From: Nitrospirales bacterium
Lineage (GTDB): Bacteria > Nitrospirota > Nitrospiria > Nitrospirales > UBA8639
Direction of reading: 5' to 3'
Assembly: GCA_029261295.1 (NCBI GenBank)
Contig: JAJDBP010000006.1
Span: forward strand, 118,170-182,169
DNA: 64,000 bases
The notes beneath the pieces are model-generated. The model did not search any database. It saw nothing but the letters and a program-made list of their open reading frames with translations, and was not told the origin of the DNA. This document shows, one piece after another, positions 25,582 through 32,545 of the stretch; position 1 is the first letter of the stretch, and every line of letters begins with the position of its first letter. The position numbers and the translations under genes were made by a program.

Positions 25582-26520
25582 TTACTTGTTAATTTGATTC
25601 ATAATCAGGGTTTTCGTTTGCATGTATTCCATGTTTTTGGGGTCAGCTTTCAAGGCTTGATTAATCGAATCTAAGGCTTCATTCCACTTTTCATCACCCA
25701 TGCTGATGAGCGCTTGCATGAAATCATACTGTGTCGCCTGAATGCTCGCGGAAGACGCTGGTTGAGCGCAACGAAACCCCAACCCTACGCCGTATGAGTT
25801 GTTTTCAGGTTGATTCCAAAACCGATGACTGCTGTGAAGTGAACTGGCAGGCGCAAGCCATGACCCACCCTTTAACACTTTGACAGGACCTTGGTTGGCA
25901 AAATTCAATCCGGTCGCCGGCCCTTGTGGATTAAGCGCAGGGCTCACACTATAGTAGGTCGGGTCATACCAATCTGAAACCCACTCGAATACATTCCCAG
26001 ACATATTGTAAGCTCCGTAACCACTTACACCTGCGGGATACGAATCCACGGGGGAAGTCTTCCCAACATTTTGACCGTAGTTAGCCTTTGTCTCATCGAG
26101 GGTATGACCCCATGGATAATGGCCACTTCCTTCAGGTCCTTTGGCGGCGCGTTCCCATTCTGCTTCAGTTGGCAATCGTTTGCCTTTCCATTCGCAGAAG
26201 GCGCTCCCGTCGTACCAATTGACTCCGACCACAGGCTGTTCAGGTTTGCTGAGACGTGGGTCGTCCCAGTAGGCCGGTGCAGGGTGGCCGGTCGCCTTCA
26301 TGAACTCTTTGTAATCTTTGTTAGAGACTTCATACTTGTCGATGTAATAGGCATCGACAACCACGTTGTGTGGTGTTTCATCTTTATGATCCTGGCTTCC
26401 CATTGTGAATTCACCCCTGGGAACCAGGACCATGTTTTCTGGGTCTTGGCTGATGGCAGGGGTTGTGGCTAAAAGAATCGAAGCGAACGTGATGCTAGAA
26501 AGTAAGGTTAGATTTTTCAT
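25582..26520 (-). CDS. Exported SUMF1/FGE-like protein with C-terminal TPR-like tail (A)
   Basis: 312 residues. ATG 26520 sits eight bases from GGAG; an in-frame ATG at 26526 is too close to it. Signal peptide (LLATTPAISQ), then a SUMF1 domain: MVLVPRGEFTMGSQDHK, YYIDKYEVSNKDY, VVGVNWYDGSAFCEWKG, RLPTEAEWERAAKG, GNVFEWVSDWYDP and VLKGGSWLA, with a final GFRCAQ. The Cys pair of active FGE is missing. The TPR-like tail (DEKWNEALDSINQALKADPK) matches the paralogue at 24393. It is the second gene of the long minus-strand run. Confidence 0.86.
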   Translation of the reverse strand: MKNLTLLSSITFASILLATTPAISQDPENMVLVPRGEFTMGSQDHKDETPHNVVVDAYYIDKYEVSNKDYKEFMKATGHPAPAYWDDPRLSKPEQPVVGVNWYDGSAFCEWKGKRLPTEAEWERAAKGPEGSGHYPWGHTLDETKANYGQNVGKTSPVDSYPAGVSGYGAYNMSGNVFEWVSDWYDPTYYSVSPALNPQGPATGLNFANQGPVKVLKGGSWLAPASSLHSSHRFWNQPENNSYGVGLGFRCAQPASSASIQATQYDFMQALISMGDEKWNEALDSINQALKADPKNMEYMQTKTLIMNQINK

Positions 26521-26573
26521 GGTCATTTCTCCTTTTGATGGTGACTGAGGAATGTGGGTGTGACGGTTTTTAG

Positions 26574-26840
26574 TCATAGTCTTCGGGCTCCTTTGAAGTG
26601 AATGAGTTGATGATGTTTCGAATGCCTTCGGTTTTTTAAAATGGTGGCATCGAAGAGATCTCCACATTGCAAACATTTCATGATTTCAATTTGGAAATCT
26701 GCGATGCCCTCTTCTGGTGATACACAGAAGCTTTTCACCAGAAGTCCTCGACATCGAGAACAGGTGGAAGCGGAACTTCTCATTAGATGTTTCGACCTCA
26801 TGGGTGAGGTGTGAATGGTTTGTTGTTGAAGTATTTCCAT
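26574..26840 (-). CDS. Small zinc-ribbon protein, first gene of the operon
   Basis: 88 residues from ATG 26840, which has a GGAGGGG ribosome site. Two CxxC pairs (STCSRCRGLL and MKCLQCGDLF) spaced about 30 residues apart look like a zinc-ribbon. The C-terminus is very basic (ILKNRRHSKHHQL). It is the first gene after the divergent promoter. A small regulatory or structural zinc protein is likely; no named family recognised. Confidence 0.6.
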   Translation of the reverse strand: MEILQQQTIHTSPMRSKHLMRSSASTCSRCRGLLVKSFCVSPEEGIADFQIEIMKCLQCGDLFDATILKNRRHSKHHQLIHFKGARRL

Positions 26841-26908
26841 TGTTCCCCTCCAGTTGATGTGATTAATGTTTAATTGCTTCATGTTGATGTAACGAATGTT
26901 TGTCTAAT

Positions 26909-26986
26909 GTATGTATAAACTTATATCAGTATGTATAACGTTTGTCAATTGTTTTAATAATAAAGTTTTGACATATATTATACATA
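26909..26986. promoter_or_regulatory. Three operator-like repeats in the divergent promoter region
   Basis: The 9-mer TATGTATAA occurs in direct orientation at 26910-26918 and 26930-26938, exactly 20 bp apart (about two helix turns), and inverted (TTATACATA) at 26978-26986. The copies overlap the -10 and spacer of the minus promoter and the spacer of the plus promoter. This is what a regulator controlling both transcripts, most simply the adjacent MerR/B12 protein, would bind. Confidence 0.65.
26920..26948 (-). promoter_or_regulatory. Promoter of the minus-strand SUMF1/redox operon
   Basis: On the minus strand, TTGACA at 26948-26943, a 17-base spacer and TATAAG at 26925-26920. This is close to the sigma-70 consensus and reads towards the zinc-ribbon gene at 26840. 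Confidence 0.75.
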
Positions 26987-26996
26987 TTGGTAAATT
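26968..26996 (+). promoter_or_regulatory. Promoter of the CarH-like gene, probably leaderless
   Basis: TTGACA at 26968-26973, a 17-base spacer and TAAATT at 26991-26996. A start of transcription about seven bases later falls on or near the ATG at 27003. There is no room for a ribosome site, so the message is probably leaderless. Confidence 0.65.
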
Positions 26997-27002
26997 CACT
27001 TA

Positions 27003-27902
27003 ATGCAAACGTACAGAATTCACCGTTTTTCAAAGCTTACAGGCCTTAGTACTCATGTGATTCGGGCGTGGGAACGCAGGTATGGGCTGGTTACCCCTAC
27101 GAGGGGAGCTAATCGCTATCGGCTCTATAACGATGAGGATGTGCGATTATTTAGATACCTGAAGTCTAAAATTGATGAAGGGGTGAGTATTGGGGAATTG
27201 GCAGAAATTGGAAGAGAAAAGCTCCTGCAGCAGGCAGAGCGAGAATACGTGTCCTCTCCGGTCGAGCCTCCCCCCTCCGAGAATCTCGTAACCGATTTAA
27301 TTCATGCATTGGCAGAAAATGATCGGATAGGGTTTGAACGCAAACTGAATGGAGCGTTAGCGGTCATTCCTTTTGAGGAAGCTCTTCATCGATTTTTACT
27401 CCCCTTACAGGAACAAGTAGGGCAACATTGGCATGATGGAAAGCTTGGAATTGCGCAGGAACACTACGCATCAAATCAAATCAAACAAAAAATTTATTCC
27501 GCGATGAATCAACTGAGAATGGTTGAAGAAGGCCCACGAGTCGTTGTCGCTTGTCCATCTCAAGAGTGGCATGAAATTTCGGCAATGACGGCGGCTTACT
27601 TGTGTGCTGCACGAGGATGTCGCGTTCATTACTTAGGCGCGAACCTTCCCATTCCAGAACTGGCAAAATATTGTGACCAAATTCGACCAAATTATGTTCT
27701 CCTGTCAATGACCATTGAGCGTTCAGATAGCGAAGTGAAAAACTTGGTTCAAGAATTAGCAAATCAAGTGACGCCCATTTCCCGGGTGGGCGTCGGTGGG
27801 CAATCTGCCTATACTCATGCGGCTCTCTTCTCGGCCCAAAATATTATGGTCTTCCCCGACCTGAAATCTCTGGATGTTTTTGTGTTTTCCCTCACTCATT
27901 AA
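27003..27902 (+). CDS. CarH/LitR-like B12-dependent MerR photoreceptor regulator
   Basis: 299 residues. MerR helix-turn-helix: YRIHRFSKLTGLSTHVIRAW, ERRYGLVTPTRGANRYRLY. The light-sensing half contains W143-x9-E153-H154, the contact motif for the upper face of adenosylcobalamin in CarH. The lower-ligand segment reads QEWHEIS with His190, close to the E/DxHxxG consensus but with Ser for Gly. In CarH, dark AdoCbl-bound tetramers repress and light releases them. The gene is transcribed away from a 17-gene operon and shares operators with it, so it is the likely controller. Confidence 0.88.
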   Translation: MQTYRIHRFSKLTGLSTHVIRAWERRYGLVTPTRGANRYRLYNDEDVRLFRYLKSKIDEGVSIGELAEIGREKLLQQAEREYVSSPVEPPPSENLVTDLIHALAENDRIGFERKLNGALAVIPFEEALHRFLLPLQEQVGQHWHDGKLGIAQEHYASNQIKQKIYSAMNQLRMVEEGPRVVVACPSQEWHEISAMTAAYLCAARGCRVHYLGANLPIPELAKYCDQIRPNYVLLSMTIERSDSEVKNLVQELANQVTPISRVGVGGQSAYTHAALFSAQNIMVFPDLKSLDVFVFSLTH

Positions 27903-27939
27903 TTGAACTTCAGTATTTTACTTTTCTCCTTCCCTCCTT

Positions 27940-27973
<34 letters not shown>

Positions 27974-28151
27974 GTAATCCCTTCAGGGAATTTCCAGTTG
28001 AAGGTTTTCTCAGTGAGCGTCTACGATGGGGCCTCAAAACAAGGATTTCCTTCAGAAATGAGGTATTCCCTCCCCATCTTGAGGAAAAAGATCAAAAGGT
28101 CCTCAGTGTTCTTTTAGATCAAGAAATTACGCCAAAACCCGAGAGAAAGGT

Positions 28152-28949
28152 ATGGCTCTTTCGGTTCTTTCACCTACGAATATTCAAGCTAACTCCTCGA
28201 ATGACAGCAGTCCTTGGTGGGGGGCATGGTCCGCATTGCTCATTGTTGGATGTTTCTATCTTTTTCAAGCCGTTGGAATTTTTATGGTGCAAATGGCGGT
28301 GGGCTTTAGCGTAGGCATATCAGAGGGAGTGAATGGTCTCACAACGTTGGATCAAACCTGGGTTCTCCCCTTGTCGTTGTTACTTGGGACGGTCGGTGCG
28401 GCTATGGTGTCCTGGCAAGTAGCAACTAGTCGTGCCACGCCGGTTAGGGAGAAGGATTGGTTCTGCGGACTTGTGGGGAAACCCTATAACTTTCAGAGTC
28501 TTTTGTTGTATGTGCTTTTGGGCATGTCCTTGGGGCTTGCATTTTTTGCACTTACTGAATATGGCGTTATTCCACCCGATGATCTTCCCCAACCCATTTT
28601 CGATGCCATGCTTGCTGCGCCGCATTTCATTCAATTTGGTTGGGCTTTGATGTTCGTGGTTCTCTTTCCGGTGATTGAAGAAATTCTCTTTCGTGGATTT
28701 CTGTTCGCAGGCTTTGCTCAGTCTTGGGGCCCTCGTGTGGCTGGTGTCATGACTACGCTGCTCTTTGTGGTCGTTCATATGCCAAAAGTTCTTCAGTATT
28801 GGCCAGCATTGTGTGCCGTTATCTTGATTGGGGCGCTGACTGTCTTGATTCGCATCCGGACAGAAAGCCTTGTCCCAGGAATTGCGTTGCATAGTACATA
28901 TAACAGCGTGTTAGTGACTTTGGCCCTCTTCACAGAGCCACAAGATTAG
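28152..28949 (+). CDS. CPBP-family intramembrane glutamic protease
   Basis: 265 residues, about seven membrane segments. The ABI/CPBP motifs are EEILFRGFLFAGF (EExxxR), the VVHMPK segment and the last HSTYNS (HxxxN). Members cleave membrane peptides or act as CAAX-like proteases and bacteriocin self-immunity proteins; the substrate here is unknown. ATG 28152 follows GAGAGAAAGGT. Confidence 0.82.
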   Translation: MALSVLSPTNIQANSSNDSSPWWGAWSALLIVGCFYLFQAVGIFMVQMAVGFSVGISEGVNGLTTLDQTWVLPLSLLLGTVGAAMVSWQVATSRATPVREKDWFCGLVGKPYNFQSLLLYVLLGMSLGLAFFALTEYGVIPPDDLPQPIFDAMLAAPHFIQFGWALMFVVLFPVIEEILFRGFLFAGFAQSWGPRVAGVMTTLLFVVVHMPKVLQYWPALCAVILIGALTVLIRIRTESLVPGIALHSTYNSVLVTLALFTEPQD

Positions 28950-29002
28950 TGTGCTGGTTCGTGCCCTAGTGCATAAATATTGTGATGGATCATGAGGCCA
29001 AT

Positions 29003-29031
29003 TTGACAGAGACTCATAGGTCTGATAAATG
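29003..29031 (+). promoter_or_regulatory. Promoter of the nirC leader
   Basis: TTGACA at 29003-29008, a 17-base spacer, TAAATG at 29026-29031. Transcription would start near 29038, 308 bases before the nirC ATG, leaving a long leader that contains two terminator-like structures. Confidence 0.6.
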
Positions 29032-29080
29032 TTTAGTCAAGCAACAAAGACGTTGCCCGTCGTTTTGCAAAGACGTGTTG

Positions 29081-29132
29081 ATGGACAATTGGCGTCCATT
29101 TCCCAAAAAGAAGGGAATGGGCGTTTTTTTTT
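29081..29132 (+). promoter_or_regulatory. Attenuator 1 in the nirC leader
   Basis: A GC-rich hairpin (CGTCCATTTCCC at 29093 against GGGAATGGGCG ending 29123) is followed by nine Ts: a full intrinsic terminator. Its left arm can instead pair with ATGGAC at 29081-29086 (ATGGAC/GTCCAT), an alternative hairpin that would disrupt the terminator. It may also simply end the CPBP transcript. Confidence 0.6.
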
Positions 29133-29248
29133 GCCACCTTTGGGTTTAAGGATATTTTTTCTACCCATTCAGGAAAAAGACAGAGTAAAAATTTATTAAA
29201 CGATAAGGAAATGGACACTATTCTTCGAGGATCGAAGGGTAGTTGGCA

Positions 29249-29320
29249 AGTGGCAAAGGCGCCACTGCAACGACAAGGCTCAGAAATCTGGCCTTGATTT
29301 GCAGCTGGCGCTTTTTTTTT
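29249..29320 (+). promoter_or_regulatory. Attenuator 2 in the nirC leader, ANTAR-like antiterminator hairpin
   Basis: A long stem (GCGCCA at 29259-29264 to TGGCGC ending at 29311, with an inner CAAGGC/GCCTTG stem) is followed by nine Ts and lies 26 bp before the nirC start. A competing hairpin AGTGGC-AAAGGC-GCCACT (29249-29266) shares its left arm. That hairpin has a 6-base loop with A at position 1 and G at position 4, the loop signature recognised by ANTAR-domain antiterminators such as NasR. A second perfect 11-bp hairpin precedes it (about 29216-29242) but has a 5-base loop. Confidence 0.6.
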
Positions 29321-29345
29321 GTAACGGTCATTGAAGGAGAAAATC

Positions 29346-30242
29346 ATGTATACCGTGGATATTGAACGAATGGTTGAGTTGGCAAAAAAGAAAGTGGACT
29401 ATCTTCGATCCCACCCAATGGGATATCTCATACTTTCGGCAATGGCAGGAATCTATTTGGGATTTGGGATTTGTTTAATCTTCAGTGTTGGTGCACCATT
29501 TTGGGCAGAGGGGTCAGCCGGATTAAAGTTGGTTATGGGTGCCTCGTTTGGAATTGCATTGACTCTCGTAATCTTTGCGGGTTCGGAATTATTCACGGGA
29601 AACAATATGGTGTGTGTCATCGGGACGTTGGCGAGAGCCATCACGGTGAAGCAAATGGGGTTAATTTTCTTCTATTCGTTTCTGGGAAACCTTCTTGGAT
29701 CTTTAGGCTTGGCGTGGTTAATCGCACAAGCCGGAGTGGTCGGGCAGGCCCCGCAAAGCGACCTTCTCTTGAAGGTGGCTTCCATGAAAATGAACGGGCC
29801 CGCTTGGGATTTATTTATCCGAGGGATTTTGTGTAATTGGCTTGTGTGTCTAGCGGTATGGATGGCCGCTCGTACCACTAATGATGCAGCAAAAATCATG
29901 TTGATCTTTTGGTGTTTGTTTGCCTTTGTGGGGAGTGGCTTTGAGCATAGCATCGCCAATCAGTCCATCTTGGGTCTGGCGTTATTTCTTCCACATGGAT
30001 CCGATATCACTTGGTGGGGTCTGGCTTGGAATCAATTCTGGGTGGTGTTGGGTAATGTGGTTGGAGGAGGGATATTTGTTGGAGGCGCCTATTGGCTGTC
30101 TAGCCCAGTTAGGGTTCACTCATCAACGCAAGTGGCTGGGATGGAAACCACTTCGAATGAGGCAACTGCGTTTTTGGGAATCGCAGACACAGGGGATGTG
30201 ATAGGCCAACCATTGGCAGTCGTGGCTGAGCGGAAATTATAA
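29346..30242 (+). CDS. nirC: Formate/nitrite transporter family channel, probably nitrite
   Basis: 298 residues from ATG 29346 (ribosome site GAAGGAGAAAATC). FNT-family signatures: MGASFGIALTLVIFAGSELFTGNNM, the second NWLVCLAVWMA and a periodic six-membrane-segment pattern. The C-terminal 35 residues are hydrophilic. The following nirA gene, 50 bp downstream, argues for nitrite as substrate. FocA-type formate transport cannot be excluded from the sequence. Confidence 0.85.
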   Translation: MYTVDIERMVELAKKKVDYLRSHPMGYLILSAMAGIYLGFGICLIFSVGAPFWAEGSAGLKLVMGASFGIALTLVIFAGSELFTGNNMVCVIGTLARAITVKQMGLIFFYSFLGNLLGSLGLAWLIAQAGVVGQAPQSDLLLKVASMKMNGPAWDLFIRGILCNWLVCLAVWMAARTTNDAAKIMLIFWCLFAFVGSGFEHSIANQSILGLALFLPHGSDITWWGLAWNQFWVVLGNVVGGGIFVGGAYWLSSPVRVHSSTQVAGMETTSNEATAFLGIADTGDVIGQPLAVVAERKL

Positions 30243-30292
30243 AAGGTTCGAGCTGTGGGAAGACCATATCAAGAAACGATGAAAGGATTGTG

Positions 30293-31897
30293 ATGAATAA
30301 GATTGAAGTGCTCAAAGCGAAAAAGGATGGCTTGGATATTAAAGAGAGTATTGCGCGATATGCTGAATTAGGATGGGAGTCCATAACAGAAGAAGATGTT
30401 CAACGGTTGAAGTGGTATGGGGTGTTTTTAAGGAACCCAACGCCTGGATTCTTTATGGTTCGTGTAAGAATTCCTGGAGGAAGAACGACGACTGCGCAGG
30501 TTCGCACCTTGGCTGGCCTAGCCAAAACGTATGGAAACGGGCTATTGGATCTGACCACTAGGCAACAATTTCAGCTGCGGCAATTGAAAATTGAGCATGT
30601 TCCAGAGGTTTTTCACCAAATGGAAAAAGCGGGATTAACTTCCCTACAAACCGGCATGGACAATGTGCGAAATATTATGACGTGTCCTGTGGCTGGATTA
30701 ACCGCTCAAGAACAATTGGATGCGACAGATTTGGTCAAACGCCTGACACAAGAGTTTACTGGCAATAAGGCCTATTCGAATCTTCCGCGAAAGTTCAATA
30801 TCGCTATTACAGGATGCACAGAAAATTGCTTGCATCTAGAAACACAAGATCTCGCATTGGTGCCTGCGACGAAGGATAGCCAGGGTGGTTCAATCATCGG
30901 TTTCAATATTCTGGTTGGGGGGAAATTAGGGTCCGGAGGTTATCGGATTGCCACGTCATTGGATGTATTTGTTGTGCCGATGGAGGTCGTGGCTGTGGCG
31001 GGAGCGATCCTTCGGGTGTTTCGGGATCATGGCTGTCGAAAATCTCGGACTACCGCTCGTCTAGCTTTTCTATTAGATGAATGGGGTGAAGAACGATTTC
31101 GTCTTGAAGTCCAACGCGAAGTTGGGTGGGAGCTAGCTCGTGCCGGAAGCGAGACGAGAAAAATGTCGGTAAACGAACACATGGGCATTTACCGGCAAAA
31201 GGAAGGGGGACTGAACTATATTGGGCTCAAAATTCCTGTGGGACGCATTGGCTCTGATGATTTACAAGGAATGGCGGTGTTGGCCGAAACTTATGGGACT
31301 GGAGAAATTCGTTTGACCCCAAATCAAGCGATGATCATTCCAAATGTGAAGGATGGTCTATTGGGAGACTTAAATGAAGAGTCTTTGTTGGAGCGTTTTC
31401 TCTACAATCCTGCGCCAGTGCAAAAAGGGTTGGTCAGTTGTGTTGGTAGCGACTATTGCAATTTAGCGGTAATCGAGACCAAAAGCCGTGCGGTGGAGAC
31501 GGCGAAGCACGTGGAGGCCCTGATTGGCACAGAAATGAAACCGATTACTATGCATTGGTCGGGTTGTCCGGCCGCGTGTGGAAATCATCTTGTGGCTGAT
31601 GTAGGGCTCTTAGGGAAAAAAATAAAAATTAAAGGACTCGTCGTTGATGCCGTGGATGTGTTTGTGGGAGGGAGGTCTGGTCCCAATCCCAAATTAGCGA
31701 TTAAATTATTAGAAGATGTTCCCTGCGAGATATTACCAGATGTATTGAGTGGCATACTGCCGTATCATTCCCGTCAGAAAATGCATCGCACCAAAGCAAA
31801 GAATATTCAGAAAAAATCATCTCCTCGCAACAAAGTAGAATCCGAAGCCATACACACGAATTTTGTTCCTGAATCTGTTGCTTTCATGATGGCTTAA
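30293..31897 (+). CDS. nirA: Ferredoxin-dependent nitrite (or sulfite) reductase
   Basis: 534 residues. Two ferredoxin-like half-domains alternate with nitrite/sulfite reductase 4Fe-4S modules. The siroheme-Fe4S4 cysteines are CVGSDYC around residue 383 and HWSGCPAACGNH around 425 (C-x5-C and C-x3-C). It reduces nitrite to ammonium with six electrons. Cotranscription with nirC points to assimilatory nitrite use. ATG 30293 is preferred to GTG 30290 because of AAAGG six bases upstream. The C-terminal 40 residues are unusually basic and unmatched. Siroheme may be completed by the CbiX protein at 16422. Confidence 0.9.
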   Translation: MNKIEVLKAKKDGLDIKESIARYAELGWESITEEDVQRLKWYGVFLRNPTPGFFMVRVRIPGGRTTTAQVRTLAGLAKTYGNGLLDLTTRQQFQLRQLKIEHVPEVFHQMEKAGLTSLQTGMDNVRNIMTCPVAGLTAQEQLDATDLVKRLTQEFTGNKAYSNLPRKFNIAITGCTENCLHLETQDLALVPATKDSQGGSIIGFNILVGGKLGSGGYRIATSLDVFVVPMEVVAVAGAILRVFRDHGCRKSRTTARLAFLLDEWGEERFRLEVQREVGWELARAGSETRKMSVNEHMGIYRQKEGGLNYIGLKIPVGRIGSDDLQGMAVLAETYGTGEIRLTPNQAMIIPNVKDGLLGDLNEESLLERFLYNPAPVQKGLVSCVGSDYCNLAVIETKSRAVETAKHVEALIGTEMKPITMHWSGCPAACGNHLVADVGLLGKKIKIKGLVVDAVDVFVGGRSGPNPKLAIKLLEDVPCEILPDVLSGILPYHSRQKMHRTKAKNIQKKSSPRNKVESEAIHTNFVPESVAFMMA

Positions 31898-32026
31898 TTC
31901 TTCAGCAGAAGAATCAGAGGAAATTAGAAGAGATTAGATTTGTGGTGAGTTCTCCATATTGGCAATGGACTTGGTTGAAATTCGGGAGTATTCTAATGAA
32001 AAACGAATTTCGACTTATTCAATGGA

Positions 32027-32545
32027 ATGATCAAGCTACTTGCCAAGCTGCTTCGTGTTTTAAATTCCGAGACTGAGCCGGGTCAGATCTCGCTCGGGTT
32101 GTGTTTTTCCATGATCGCCGGGTTGACCCCTCTGCTGAGTTTGCACAATCTTTTTGTGCTGCTGCTGGTATGTATTCTGCGCGTCAATTTCGCGGCTTTT
32201 TTGCTGGGGCTGGGTGTGTTTACCGGCATTGCTTATATGCTGGACCCACTGTTCCATCAGATAGGGCTGGCCGTGTTAACGACGACTTCCCTCGAAGGTC
32301 TCTGGACATCTCTTTACCAATCTGTCTGGTGGCGATTGGAACATTTCAACAATTCCATCGTCATGGGAAGCTTAGTGTTTTCGGTGGGGGCATTTGTGCC
32401 CATTCTCCTGCTCTCGAATCTGCTGATTCGGCGATACCGCAAACATATCCTTGCCTGGATTCAGAAAACCAAGATTATGCAAATGTTCAAAGCCAGCAAG
32501 GTGTATGAGACCTATCAGACCCTCTCGGCCTGGAGACACGGTTGA
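32027..32545 (+). CDS. TIGR03546-family membrane protein
   Basis: 172 residues with three or four membrane segments. The N-terminal part (IKLLAKLLRVLNSETEPGQI) and GLTPLLSLHNLFVLLLV match the TIGR03546 family, which is nearly always next to a TIGR03545 gene. Its stop codon overlaps the ATG of that gene. Function unknown, apparently a membrane partner of the next protein. Confidence 0.85.
   Translation: MIKLLAKLLRVLNSETEPGQISLGLCFSMIAGLTPLLSLHNLFVLLLVCILRVNFAAFLLGLGVFTGIAYMLDPLFHQIGLAVLTTTSLEGLWTSLYQSVWWRLEHFNNSIVMGSLVFSVGAFVPILLLSNLLIRRYRKHILAWIQKTKIMQMFKASKVYETYQTLSAWRHG

Noticed and set aside
29029..29199. A 56-codon leader peptide in the nirC leader
   Set aside because: Its ATG overlaps the proposed -10 element, so it would lie upstream of the transcription start.
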